A DNA stretch of 34,804 bases, taken from a virus. The position numbers were made by a program, and so were the translations under genes. Numbering within the stretch: the first letter of the stretch is position 1; each line of letters starts with the position of its first letter. Location of the stretch: positions 1 through 34,804 of IMG/VR virus record IMGVR_UViG_3300025872_004374; one strand, written 5' to 3'. Positions 12,941 to 20,025 of this stretch are shown piece by piece. Under the pieces are notes generated by a model. That model saw only the letters and a list, made by a program, of their open reading frames with translations, was not told the DNA's origin and did no database searches.

Positions 12941-12999
12941 ACTGTACCGTGGTTTTGGTGGTTTGGACATGGGCCTTGTGACAGTTCTCAGACCGTCAC
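12941..12999 (-). promoter_or_regulatory. Early promoter cassette 7
   Basis: The 22-bp element at 12999-12978 (GTGACGGT, CTGA, GAACTGTCAC) has good GTGAC/GTCAC symmetry. TACAGT is at 12946-12941, 31 nt away. The spacer starts AAGGCCCATGTC, as in cassette 3. Confidence 0.6.
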
Positions 13000-13136
13000 A
13001 GGACGGCCTCGACGAAGGCGGCGTGGCCAGTCTTCTGGTACTGGTCCTCAGCGTGGCGCCACGCCTCCTCGTAGGTGCGGACGAACTTGCGGTTGGTGGG
13101 AGTGATCCACACGATGTAGCCTTTGGTGGTTTTCAT
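12996..13136 (-). CDS. Small hypothetical protein (46 aa)
   Basis: A 46-codon ORF, MKTTKGYIVWITPTNRKFVR onward, two bases after the upstream stop. Basic N-terminal strand followed by a helix (YEEAWRHAEDQYQ). Its last codons run into cassette 7. Not recognised. Confidence 0.55.
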   Translation of the reverse strand: MKTTKGYIVWITPTNRKFVRTYEEAWRHAEDQYQKTGHAAFVEAVL

Positions 13137-13138
13137 GG

Positions 13139-13360
13139 TCAGTTCAGGTCGGAGGTGTCAGCGGTGATGAGGATGCGAGCGCACAGGTCCATCGTATCAT
13201 CCGCGGCCTGCTCGGTGGTGAAGTCGTAGGCGTCACCGATGGTCTCAGTGATGGCATCAGACACGCACTCGTAGACGATGTCCATCAGCTTGCTCTCGAG
13301 GGCGTCAGCCACCTTCTCGGCGGCGAGCTCGGCGATGAGCTTCTTGAGTTGGTTGTTCAT
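13139..13360 (-). CDS. Small helical protein (73 aa)
   Basis: ATG at 13360 (MNNQLKKLIAELAAEKVADA), preceded by GAGAAAACCACC. Ala/Asp/Glu-rich, probably all helical, with a hydrophobic heptad pattern. First gene after cassette 8. Function unknown. Confidence 0.6.
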   Translation of the reverse strand: MNNQLKKLIAELAAEKVADALESKLMDIVYECVSDAITETIGDAYDFTTEQAADDTMDLCARILITADTSDLN

Positions 13361-13382
13361 GGTGGTTTTCTCCAGTGGTACC

Positions 13383-13441
13383 ACCATACGACAAAAGGCC
13401 CCACCGAAGTGGAGCCTTGTGACAGTTTTCTGACCGGCCAC
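13383..13441 (-). promoter_or_regulatory. Early promoter cassette 8
   Basis: The element at 13441-13419 (GTGGCCGGT, CAGA, AAACTGTCAC; 23 bp) lies 30 nt before TATGGT at 13388-13383. As in cassette 2, an intrinsic terminator occupies the spacer. Confidence 0.55.
13392..13416 (-). terminator. Intrinsic terminator with TTCG tetraloop
   Basis: Minus-strand GGCTCCAC, loop TTCG, GTGGGGCC, then TTTTG: an 8-bp stem with one G-T pair and a T-run. It ends the operon that runs from 15205 down to 13442. Confidence 0.8.
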
Positions 13442-13522
13442 TCAAGGTTCGTCACGAAACAGTTCCAACCACGCCATGGCCACGAGGGTCACGACCAGCA
13501 CGTCCATCAGAGCGACGGCCAT
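13442..13522 (-). CDS. Micro membrane protein (26 aa)
   Basis: A 26-codon ORF, MAVALMDVLVVTLVAMAWLE onward, overlapping the Dps-like stop by ATGA. One hydrophobic helix with a short charged tail (LFRDEP). Coupled to the upstream gene and just before a terminator. Could be a membrane microprotein; short length limits confidence. Confidence 0.45.
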   Translation of the reverse strand: MAVALMDVLVVTLVAMAWLELFRDEP

Positions 13523-13977
13523 CAGTGACCCATTGCTGAACCGAGCAGGTACTGGACTTGGAGCATCGTCTGTAGGCCACCTTGGAGGAAGTCGCCGAAG
13601 CCATACATGCGGGCGTCGTCAGCCTCCTCGCTGTACTCGAATGCTGTGGTGAAGACCGCTTGAGCCGCCATCAGGTAGTCGAGGGTCAGCTCTGTGAGGG
13701 TCTGCGTGTCGTAGCTTGGCACGTCGATGCCGGGACCACTCAGCTCCTGGAAGGTGGGGTTGTGGCCCAGAGCACGGAGCTGCTCGATCATGGTGTCGAG
13801 GAGTTCGCCGAGCTCGTTGTAGACCCTCTCGTACAAGAGATGGTATTGATAGAAGTCCTGTCCTCGGACGGTCCAGTGAGCCACACGGGACACGATGATG
13901 ACGTTGTTCAGGTGCTTGACCAGACGAGACGCGATGGCGTGGAACTCGTCGGTGTGGAGGTCGTCTATGATTGCCAT
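13522..13977 (-). CDS. Dps/ferritin-like protein
   Basis: A 151-residue four-helix protein. LVKHLNNVIIVSRVAHWTVR followed by GQDFYQYHLLYERVYNELGE matches the Dps pattern HWxxxGxxFxxxHxxxExxY, whose residues form the intersubunit ferroxidase site. The C-terminal half is less conserved. Dps proteins oxidise iron with peroxide and protect DNA. It lies in an operon with the lysozyme, so a role late in infection or in the virion is possible but unproven. Confidence 0.65.
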   Translation of the reverse strand: MAIIDDLHTDEFHAIASRLVKHLNNVIIVSRVAHWTVRGQDFYQYHLLYERVYNELGELLDTMIEQLRALGHNPTFQELSGPGIDVPSYDTQTLTELTLDYLMAAQAVFTTAFEYSEEADDARMYGFGDFLQGGLQTMLQVQYLLGSAMGH

Positions 13978-14606
13978 ACTTTGCCTTCTTCGGTGCGGCG
14001 GCGCTTGAGACCTTCTTCGAAGGCAGAGCCAGGGTTACGGTATTTGAGCAGGGTGGCGGGCACGTTGGCCCAGTCTTTGTTTTTCAGATCGCGAGTGATG
14101 GACCCGAAGTTGTCGGTGTCGCCGTAGAAGTTGGCACCGAGGTTGTAGGCGAAGCTGATGAGAGCGGACTTCTGTCCATCCGACATCTCACCCCAGTGCG
14201 GAATGTTCTTCTCCAGGACGGAGACGAAGTCCTTGTCAACGACGACCTTGAGCATGTGCTCAGCGTCGGCCGTAGTGATCGGTGCATCGCCCATGCTGAC
14301 CCTCTTCCCGTCTGGATAGAAGGTGTTGCCGTAGCCGATGGTGGCGACACCTGCGGGGCAGATGTACGGGTCGGCGCTGAACCCCTCGTACTTCTTGATG
14401 AGGTCGATTGCCGCCTGAGGCACACGGGCGCCACTGGTTTTGGCGACGACGGCTGCCTTCTCACGGAACTTCTTGACCCACTCGGAGTCATCGCTCATGA
14501 CGTCGGCCGCCTGCGATTGAAGCAGGTCCACGGCGGCGATGTGGTTCGGGTTGTTGGCGTCGAAGTTCTTGAAGAAGTCGCGCAGTTTTTCAGGTGACCA
14601 GGTCAT
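13965..14606 (-). CDS. GH24 lysozyme (endolysin) with an extra N-terminal domain
   Basis: Residues about 65-213 form a phage-type lysozyme. IKKYEGFSADPYICPAGVAT carries the E-8aa-C-5aa-T active site (Glu74, Cys83, Thr89), followed by IGYGNT and a C-terminal NVPATLLKYRN helix region. It would cleave peptidoglycan for lysis. The first 50 residues (FDANNPNHIAAVDLLQ, then SDDSEWVKKFREK) form a separate helical domain that also begins the C39-like peptidase at 20336-21040. No signal peptide, so a holin is needed. The ATG overlaps the upstream stop by ATGA. Confidence 0.85.
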   Translation of the reverse strand: MTWSPEKLRDFFKNFDANNPNHIAAVDLLQSQAADVMSDDSEWVKKFREKAAVVAKTSGARVPQAAIDLIKKYEGFSADPYICPAGVATIGYGNTFYPDGKRVSMGDAPITTADAEHMLKVVVDKDFVSVLEKNIPHWGEMSDGQKSALISFAYNLGANFYGDTDNFGSITRDLKNKDWANVPATLLKYRNPGSAFEEGLKRRRTEEGKVWQS

Positions 14607-14872
14607 AAGCCCATTTGACGGTAGCATTCGATGGTGACCAGCCCGCCTGTCTGACAGACGAGGACGAACTCATTGGTCGGGTTGACATTGGCGATCGTGT
14701 GGATCAGCTTGTCCTCGAACTCGACGTGGGCCGGATTGTCCCGGTCCTTCATCTTCTTGCAGAACTCGAGGATGAGGTCCCACGTGACGAACTCACAGTG
14801 CTCACCGTCGTAGAAGTGAGCGCCTCTGAGTCCGCCCTGCTGTTGGAAGCTTTTGATGAGGACTTCGTTCAA
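14603..14872 (-). CDS. Hypothetical protein (89 aa), TTG start
   Basis: The TTG start overlaps the upstream TGA as TTGA. The protein opens with NEVLIKSFQQQGGLRGAHFY and has a helical middle (LILEFCKKMKDRDNP). It lies directly upstream of the lysozyme with ATGA coupling. No family recognised. Confidence 0.6.
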   Translation of the reverse strand: MNEVLIKSFQQQGGLRGAHFYDGEHCEFVTWDLILEFCKKMKDRDNPAHVEFEDKLIHTIANVNPTNEFVLVCQTGGLVTIECYRQMGL

Positions 14873-15045
14873 GGTTTGCGCCTCGGAAGTGGAACAGTCG
14901 CTCCGTTGGGGAGCCTCATCCGAGGCCAGACGACGCCCTCGGAGCGGAGGGGAGCGTTGCGGAATGAGGCGTCCTGCCCGTTGAGCTCAGATCCCTCAGG
15001 CGCTCGGACTGTCAGGTTGGTCTCCTTCGTTTCGTCCTGCGACAT
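14869..15045 (-). CDS. Small basic protein (58 aa), overlapping gene
   Basis: A 58-codon ORF, MSQDETKETNLTVRAPEGSE onward, ending VPLPRRKP. It begins inside the upstream membrane-protein gene (50-nt overlap). GGGTAAAA lies 22 nt before its ATG, as before other virion-type genes. No lipobox or membrane segment, so it is not an outer spanin. Function unknown. Confidence 0.5.
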   Translation of the reverse strand: MSQDETKETNLTVRAPEGSELNGQDASFRNAPLRSEGVVWPRMRLPNGATVPLPRRKP

Positions 15046-15205
15046 CGTGGATCTGCTTCTTGAGCTGTTTTACCCTCAGTTCACGCTTGGTGACGTTGCC
15101 GAATGCGGTCTTGAGCACGACGACGACGCTGACAAGACCGGCGAGGCCGATGAGCGCCAGGCCGATGTCGGAGCCAGAGAAGATGGACCAGGTGGGTTCA
15201 GTCAT
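14996..15205 (-). CDS. Small membrane protein of the lysis operon (69 aa)
   Basis: ATG at 15205 (MTEPTWSIFSGSDIGLALIG). One membrane segment (IGLALIGLAGLVSVVVVLKT), then a basic helix (KRELRVKQLKKQIHD) and a polar tail. First gene after the psbA terminator in the operon leading to the lysozyme. A holin-like or inner-spanin-like role fits by position and topology only. Confidence 0.6.
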   Translation of the reverse strand: MTEPTWSIFSGSDIGLALIGLAGLVSVVVVLKTAFGNVTKRELRVKQLKKQIHDVAGRNEGDQPDSPSA

Positions 15206-15215
15206 TGGTGTTGAT

Positions 15216-15254
15216 AAAGAGAAAGCCTCCACTGGCATTGTAGCCAGCAGAGGC
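15216..15254 (-). terminator. psbA intrinsic terminator
   Basis: Minus-strand GCCTCTGCTGGC, loop TACAAT, GCCAGTGGAGGC, then TTTCTCTTT: a 12-bp stem (two G-T pairs) and a T-rich tail, 15 nt after the psbA stop. Confidence 0.85.
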
Positions 15255-15269
15255 AGGGAGACACCTAGA

Positions 15270-17142
15270 TCAGCCGATCGAGGGTGCGGTGAGGGCCACA
15301 GGGGTGGCTTGAGTAGCAGCGAGGTCGAGGGGGAAGTTGTGAGCGTTGCGCTCGTGCATCACTTCCATTCCAAGGCCGGCACGGTTGAGGATGTCAGCCC
15401 AGGTGTTGATGACGTGACCTTGGCTGTCCTGGATGGACTGGTTGAAGTTGAAACCGTTGAGGTTGAACGCCATTGTGCTAACGCCCAGGGCAGTAAACCA
15501 GATACCGACAACAGGCCAAGCAGCAAGGAAGAAGTGTAGCGAACGAGAGTTGTTGAACGAGGCATACTGGAAGATCAGGCGACCGAAGTAACCGTGGGCA
15601 GCCACGATGTTGTAGGTCTCTTCCTCTTGGCCGAACTTGTATCCGTGGTTGAGGCTCTCATTCTCTGTGGTCTCACGGACGAGGCTGGAAGTAACCAGGC
15701 TACCGTGCATAGCACTGAAGAGAGAACCGCCAAACACGCCGGCAACGCCAAGCATGTGGAAAGGATGCATGAGGATGTTGTGCTCAGCTTGGAAGACCAA
15801 CATGTAGTTGAAGGTCCCGCTGATCCCCAGCGGCATAGCGTCAGAGAAGCTTCCCTGTCCGAAAGGATAAACAAGGAATACTGCCGAAGCTGCGGCGACA
15901 GGTGCGGAGTAAGCAACACAGATCCAGGGGCGCATGCCCAGGCGGTAGGAAAGCTCCCACTCGCGACCCATGTAGGCGTAGATACCAATCAGGAAGTGGA
16001 ACACAACGAGTTGAAAGGGGCCACCATTGTAGCAGGGTGGCATCCACTTGTTTCCAAGTGGCGTGGACTATATCATCACTCTTGCGAGTGTCGGGCGCTA
16101 ATGTCGTATTACGAGTCACGCTTGACTCACCGACTAGTCTCTGAACCTTCCGCTCAAGCGTGAGCGGCTTGGCTGCTGATTGCCATACTAATGGAACATG
16201 TAACTCCGCTGTGAATGAGGCGTTCCCCGATCGGTAACTTAGCCAGGTGGCCGGTTGACACCTTGACACCAAAGGCTTCCTCAATCATCTCTGCCACTTG
16301 GCTGTAATCGATACCGGGTTCGGCAACGATTGTTCCGAGTTTCTTTCCGATCTTTCGTTCGGTAATCTTCTCGTGAACATGGAAGTGGCGCTCCCATTTC
16401 CTACTGTCGAATACAGATTGGCGGGAGTTTCTCTTATTCTTCCCACGATTATCATCATTCCAGGTGGGGAGTTTTCTCCCAATGGCTTGACGAGTTTCGC
16501 GAGGTTGCTTAAGAGCAGCTTCTCGGAGTTGGCCGCTTTCTTTAGCGGCTTGACCACCTTTCTTTCCCGCAAAGGAGAGAACCAACTCAATGATTTCTTC
16601 CTTACCTATCACACCGGCTAGAGCCTTGTAAGCGATTCGGTCACCCTCGCTGCCCCAGAGTTGCCAGTTGGCGTAGTGGAACATTGCGTGGCGGGTAATA
16701 CTGATTCCTTTAACAAGGTTAGAAGGGTGGTCAGTTCCGCCGAGGTGCTTAGGGTTAAGGTGGTGGTTATGTTTCATTTTCAGGTTTCCAGCAGTTCACC
16801 CGATTTATAGTGGCCCTACAGGCTGAGCCACTCATCGAGGCTGGCTGCTTCCCAGATGGGATAGAAGTGCAGACCGATGGCGTTGCTGCTGGGAATCACA
16901 GCACCAGAGATGATGTTGTTGCCATACATCAGAGAACCAGCCACCGGCTCGCGAATCCCGTCAATATCAACAGGAGGAGCGGCGATAAAGGCAACGATGA
17001 AGCAAATAGTTGCGGCAAGCAGCGTTGGAATCATCAGGGTGCCGAACCAACCCACGTAGAGGCGGTTGTCGGTCGAGGTCACCCATTCACAGAAGTTGTC
17101 CCAGGCGTTAGAGCGGGACCGAGTAAGAACAGAAGCAGACAT
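15270..17142 (-). CDS. psbA: Photosystem II D1 protein, split by a group I intron
   Basis: The two exons are 17142-16826 and 16032-15270. Together they give 1080 nt, 359 residues plus stop, the usual length for cyanophage D1. The junction falls inside the Leu106 codon (CT|C), restoring SLDEWL-YNGGPFQ. D1 landmarks are present: the C-terminal ligands [14 protein letters not shown] with Asp342 and cleavage after Ala344, and the tail [15 protein letters not shown]. Residue 130 is Glu, as in high-light D1 forms. D1 binds the water-splitting cluster, P680 and QB; phage copies replace damaged host D1 and keep photosynthesis running during infection. It has its own promoter and terminator. Confidence 0.95.
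16033..16825 (-). other. Group I intron in psbA (793 nt)
   Basis: The exon end AGTGGCT can pair with GGCCACT 10 nt inside the intron, giving P1 with the U-G pair at the 5' splice site. The adjacent GTAG can pair with CTAC at the start of exon 2, giving P10. The intron ends in G. Near its 3' end I see CCGCTCACGCTTGAGCGG (P6-like), GAGACTAGTCGG and GATATAGTCC (the two P7 strands, GACTA/TAGTC), CACTC-GCAA-GAGTG (P8, GNRA loop) and CCACTTG-GAAA-CAAGTGG (P9). The catalytic core therefore lies after the endonuclease ORF. Confidence 0.9.
16154..16777 (-). CDS. Intron-encoded HNH homing endonuclease (207 aa)
   Basis: The N-terminus ([20 protein letters not shown], then [12 protein letters not shown]) carries an HNH nuclease core: His-His, a GGxDxxxNLV turn and a final HAxxH. 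The middle has repeated basic GKKGG and [10 protein letters not shown]-like motifs that may be NUMOD DNA-binding segments. The C-terminal [20 protein letters not shown] looks like a helix-turn-helix. It lies wholly in the intron, ahead of the 3' core, and would cut intronless psbA to spread the intron. Its base composition is more AT-rich than the surroundings. Confidence 0.85.
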   Translation of the reverse strand: MKHNHHLNPKHLGGTDHPSNLVKGISITRHAMFHYANWQLWGSEGDRIAYKALAGVIGKEEIIELVLSFAGKKGGQAAKESGQLREAALKQPRETRQAIGRKLPTWNDDNRGKNKRNSRQSVFDSRKWERHFHVHEKITERKIGKKLGTIVAEPGIDYSQVAEMIEEAFGVKVSTGHLAKLPIGERLIHSGVTCSISMAISSQAAHA

Positions 17143-17216
17143 TTAACATGGTCGGGAAGATGGACGTAGTACTCGGCAACAGGGACGCGGCCATGAGCGA
17201 CGTTGCCTACAGTGTT

Positions 17217-17244
17217 ATCTTACCCGAACATTAGCTTCTGTAAA
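17217..17244 (-). promoter_or_regulatory. psbA promoter
   Basis: Minus-strand TTTACA at 17244-17239, 16-nt spacer, TAAGAT at 17222-17217: a host sigma-70-type promoter. The leader of about 70 nt contains no clear Shine-Dalgarno sequence. Confidence 0.65.
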
Positions 17245-17248
17245 CCTA

Positions 17249-17273
17249 CAAGAAAGGGGAGCCGCAGCTCCCC
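17249..17273 (-). terminator. Intrinsic terminator of the hsp20 operon
   Basis: Minus-strand GGGGAGC, loop TGCG, GCTCCCC, TTTCTTG: a perfect 7-bp stem followed by a T-rich tail, nine bases after the stop at 17282 and just before the psbA promoter. Confidence 0.8.
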
Positions 17274-17281
17274 AGTAGAGT

Positions 17282-17506
17282 TCAGTTGATGAACGGTATC
17301 TTCTTGATGAGGTTGATCACGGGCTCCATCTTCTTGAGGAGATCCTCGATGCGCTTGGCCGTCAGAAGGAGCAGGTCAAGCTTCTTTTCGAGAGCGTCGA
17401 CGCGTTTGGTGATCGGCTCCAGACCCTCTTCGAGTTCTCTCTTGAGGTAGGCTCCCGGGTCACCGCCAGAGTCCGACGCGATCTTGGCGATGGAGCTGAA
17501 GTCCAT
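17282..17506 (-). CDS. Small coiled-coil protein (74 aa)
   Basis: MDFSSIAKIASDSGGDPGAY onward; residues 20-74 form heptad repeats (ITKRVDALEKKLDLLLLTAK), so an oligomeric coiled coil is likely. Lies three nt after hsp20 in the same operon and ends at a terminator. Function unknown. Confidence 0.65.
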   Translation of the reverse strand: MDFSSIAKIASDSGGDPGAYLKRELEEGLEPITKRVDALEKKLDLLLLTAKRIEDLLKKMEPVINLIKKIPFIN

Positions 17507-17509
17507 TGG

Positions 17510-17866
17510 TCAGTCCTCTACGTGAACGTTGACTTCCACGATCTTGGCGTCACGCTTGGGGATCCGAAGGGTGAGAAGACCGTGCTTGAGATCGGCGCTT
17601 GTGCCTTCAGCGTCGATGCGCTGGCCGATCGTGAAATATGCGGAACCGCGAGGGGTTTCCACCGTGAGGCTGCGACCTTCGATGCGAACTTTCACATCTG
17701 CGGGTGCGACTCCCGGAACCTCTACCTCAGCGATTGCGGCATCGTCTTCCGTGGTGATACGGTAGTTCAGATTGTTCCGCACGTTCGACTGAGCAAGAGG
17801 GGTCTCGAATGCGTTCACCAGTTGGGCAAACTCATTGAAGAGAGGGCTACGAACGAGGTTGGTCAT
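17510..17866 (-). CDS. hsp20: Small heat-shock protein, Hsp20/alpha-crystallin family
   Basis: A 118-residue protein whose core YRITTEDDAAIAEVEVPGVA, then DVKVRIEGRSLTVETPRG and GLLTLRIPKRD, is the alpha-crystallin domain with the GxLTxRIP signature. The N-terminal arm is short. Such chaperones hold unfolding proteins; many cyanophages carry one, and binding to membranes or photosystem proteins is an inference. The leader GAGTTACC precedes the ATG. Confidence 0.9.
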   Translation of the reverse strand: MTNLVRSPLFNEFAQLVNAFETPLAQSNVRNNLNYRITTEDDAAIAEVEVPGVAPADVKVRIEGRSLTVETPRGSAYFTIGQRIDAEGTSADLKHGLLTLRIPKRDAKIVEVNVHVED

Positions 17867-17921
17867 GGTAACTCAGGGCTCAGAGAGCAAAGGGGTGAGT
17901 TGAGCTTATGCGCTCACCTCT

Positions 17922-17927
17922 ATTGTA
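17922..17927 (-). promoter_or_regulatory. hsp20 promoter -10 and leader hairpin
   Basis: Minus-strand GGGTACAATAG contains TACAAT. The following leader can fold (GGTGAG ... CTCACC). No 22-bp element is present upstream, so hsp20 appears to be regulated differently from the early cassettes. Confidence 0.45.
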
Positions 17928-17957
17928 CCCAGTCACCTTAACGGTACACCACAGTCA

Positions 17958-19061
17958 TCACTCTTCTCCAACACTCTGACCCGTGATGATCTGGAGCCAG
18001 ATCTTGGCCTGCTCCTTGTCACCGGCCTCCTCGCCTTCCGCAAACCAGATGGTGTCAGGATTTTCGAACGCGGCTTTCTGTTGGTCGAAAGTTGCCGGGA
18101 CCATCTTTCCGTCTTTCTTCATCGCGAACATCTCTTGGATTTCGTTGGGCTTGCCGAACCCGATCCTCTCGTATGCCTTCTGCCGAGCTGCACCGCCACC
18201 GTCACCGTCGTACGGGGAGGTCTTGATAACTGTGCCTTCGGGGAGCGAACGAACCAGCGCGTCGTACTGGGAACGAACGGCCATGGCGACACGAAGTTGT
18301 TCCTTCCTGTCTTTCACAGTGCCAGTGTCGTACTTTCCGTTTACTCGATAGTTGAAGCCGTTTGCCTGGTTGAAGGTGGTTTGAATTGTGTTCTTGCCCA
18401 CCTTCTGAGTCAGTGTCAGTTCCCCGTTTTCCTTGTCGACAGAGGCTTTTACGTTGGCTGGGAGGTTCGCTTTCAGGTCCTGTACGAACTTTTTGTTGGT
18501 GCCCATTCGGGAAATCTCAAGATCCGCGTTCTTGTCCGCTCGCTGAATGGCCTTGAACAGTCTTTCCCTTTCTTTCGGATCATCGCTTCTTGTTAGACGA
18601 TCTCCGAGGATCTCTTTGTAGCCATCTCGTGCTTCTTTGACATCCTTTTCCGAAGGAACTAGTGAATCGAGACCCTTATTCTTACCGCCGAGGAGTCGAT
18701 CCTTCAGCCCTTTGAGTCCCTTCCTCTCCTCACGTTCTTTCGGCTTATAGCCCTTCTCTTCCGCCTTTGGTGGCTCGTCTGGCTTCCCTTCTTTCTTCGC
18801 AAGGGCCTTCTCAACGACCGCCTTCTGCGCCGGCGTCGCTTTTGGACTTGCCGCCAGCTTCTTGAGCTGCTCGGGTGTCGCCTTTTCGAGGGCCTCCTTA
18901 GCCTTTGCAGACTTGGGCTGAGCCGCCTCAATCTCCTTGGCTCCTACCTCCTGACCCTGCCTACACTTCCCAGACGTGCCGTAGAACGAGCCATCAGGCC
19001 TCTGGCAGCGGGCAAAATCCCAGACTACCTGGGCCTTCTCGTTGAATCCACCGTAGGACAT
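17958..19061 (-). CDS. Virion-type protein with DFxRC...CRxG motif (367 aa)
   Basis: The N-terminus WDFARCQRPDGSFYGTSG followed by KCRQG has Cys19 and Cys33, the same motif as in the proteins at 25702 and 27525. A long Lys/Glu/Ala-rich linker spans about residues 40-150. The C-terminal folded part contains LRVAMAVRSQYDALVRSLPE, then GGAARQKAYERIGFG and KIWLQIITGQS. I cannot assign an enzyme. The composition and neighbours suggest a structural or injected protein. Confidence 0.6.
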   Translation of the reverse strand: MSYGGFNEKAQVVWDFARCQRPDGSFYGTSGKCRQGQEVGAKEIEAAQPKSAKAKEALEKATPEQLKKLAASPKATPAQKAVVEKALAKKEGKPDEPPKAEEKGYKPKEREERKGLKGLKDRLLGGKNKGLDSLVPSEKDVKEARDGYKEILGDRLTRSDDPKERERLFKAIQRADKNADLEISRMGTNKKFVQDLKANLPANVKASVDKENGELTLTQKVGKNTIQTTFNQANGFNYRVNGKYDTGTVKDRKEQLRVAMAVRSQYDALVRSLPEGTVIKTSPYDGDGGGAARQKAYERIGFGKPNEIQEMFAMKKDGKMVPATFDQQKAAFENPDTIWFAEGEEAGDKEQAKIWLQIITGQSVGEE

Positions 19062-19062
19062 G

Positions 19063-19851
19063 TCAGTTACCAGTCTGCTTGGAACACTGTTCGGCGCGCT
19101 TCTTGGCGGCGTCCTTCACCATCTGAGTCTCAGGGGTCTCAGGCTTGTTTGGCTGGGTTGGCGCTGTCGGAGTGGTGGGTTTGGCCTCTTCCTTCTTCGG
19201 CGCGTTGGGGTCTTTCTTCTTCTTTGCGGAGCAGGGCGTGTTCTCGATGCCCTTCACCGCGTTGGCGGCAGTCACGGCCGGGTCGGCGAAGTCGACGCTG
19301 CACTTCCCTTTGCCTGCGGTCCGGCTGCCAGGAGGACATCCCTTCTTGGGATCCTTGTCGAAATACTCGCGCTTGCCTGCCTTCGGGTTGCGGCAGAAGC
19401 CAGCGCCTGCTGGTTTGGTGCCCGGAGGGCATGAGCCCTTCCGAGCGCGGATCATCGCTCCCTCAGCGTGAGGGACGGTCGGGAATGTGGCTTGGAGCTC
19501 CTGGTCGTTTTGCTTCCGACGTCCAGAGGAGCCCTTCTGTTTCCCTGGTGTGGAGTCAACGTCGCTGAGAGGACCCTCGTCGGCGTCCTCCGCAGCGCGC
19601 TGAGACTCGATGAAGTCGGCGATGGCCGAAGCTGCCTCCTCAGAATAGCCCATGGCGATGAGACGCTCAGCGTGCTTCGACTCGGAGATTCCGATCGCGA
19701 TCGCTTGCTGGCGGTTCTTCACCACGGGACCCTTCTTGCCCTTCTTTCCGGTGCCTGAGTGGAGTGTGCCATGCTTCCATTCGTGCATGACTTTCCCCAT
19801 CTTGTCCTTGTGGGCGTCCGCCCCGTGGCCGGGAGGCAGCTTGTCAGCCAT
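19063..19851 (-). CDS. DUF6496-containing Cys-rich, low-complexity virion-type protein (262 aa)
   Basis: Residues about 14-60 (KDKMGKVMHEWKHGTLHSGT, then VVKNRQQAIAIGISESK) match the DUF6496 pattern of phage and bacterial proteins of unknown function. A short helical UBA-like segment follows (AERLIAMGYSEEAASAIADF). The second half has repeated Cys units (SCPPGTKPAGAGFC, GCPPGSRTAGKGKC) and a Pro/Lys-rich tail. The ATG at 19851 overlaps the upstream TGA (TGATG). Probably structural. Confidence 0.6.
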   Translation of the reverse strand: MADKLPPGHGADAHKDKMGKVMHEWKHGTLHSGTGKKGKKGPVVKNRQQAIAIGISESKHAERLIAMGYSEEAASAIADFIESQRAAEDADEGPLSDVDSTPGKQKGSSGRRKQNDQELQATFPTVPHAEGAMIRARKGSCPPGTKPAGAGFCRNPKAGKREYFDKDPKKGCPPGSRTAGKGKCSVDFADPAVTAANAVKGIENTPCSAKKKKDPNAPKKEEAKPTTPTAPTQPNKPETPETQMVKDAAKKRAEQCSKQTGN

Positions 19852-20024
19852 CAATCTTCCTCAGTCTGAGTCCGGGGTTGTGCGGGAGGAGCCTGAATCA
19901 GGTCCACTTGTTGGATGAAGCTCTGCAGCTCCTGAGTGGCGTACTGCAGTAGGATCTGGTTCTTGCTGGCTTTGGCGTCGGCGTAGGCGTCGATCAGTTG
20001 GGCCAGGGCTTGCTTGAGTTCCAT
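19851..20024 (-). CDS. Small helical protein (57 aa)
   Basis: A 57-codon ORF, MELKQALAQLIDAYADAKAS onward. Amphipathic helix followed by a Pro/Gln-rich tail. It lies one base after the upstream gene and is coupled to the next by TGATG. Function unknown. Confidence 0.6.
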   Translation of the reverse strand: MELKQALAQLIDAYADAKASKNQILLQYATQELQSFIQQVDLIQAPPAQPRTQTEED

Positions 20025-20025
20025 G

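Noticed and set aside
14869-15205. Spanin pair: membrane/coil protein followed by an overlapping small gene
   Set aside because: The overlapped 58-aa protein has no signal or lipobox, so an outer spanin is not supported.
16800-16807. TATAAATC resembling a T4-type late promoter before the intron HNH gene
   Set aside because: It lies in the intron P1-P2 region and no other such copies were noticed; not enough to call.
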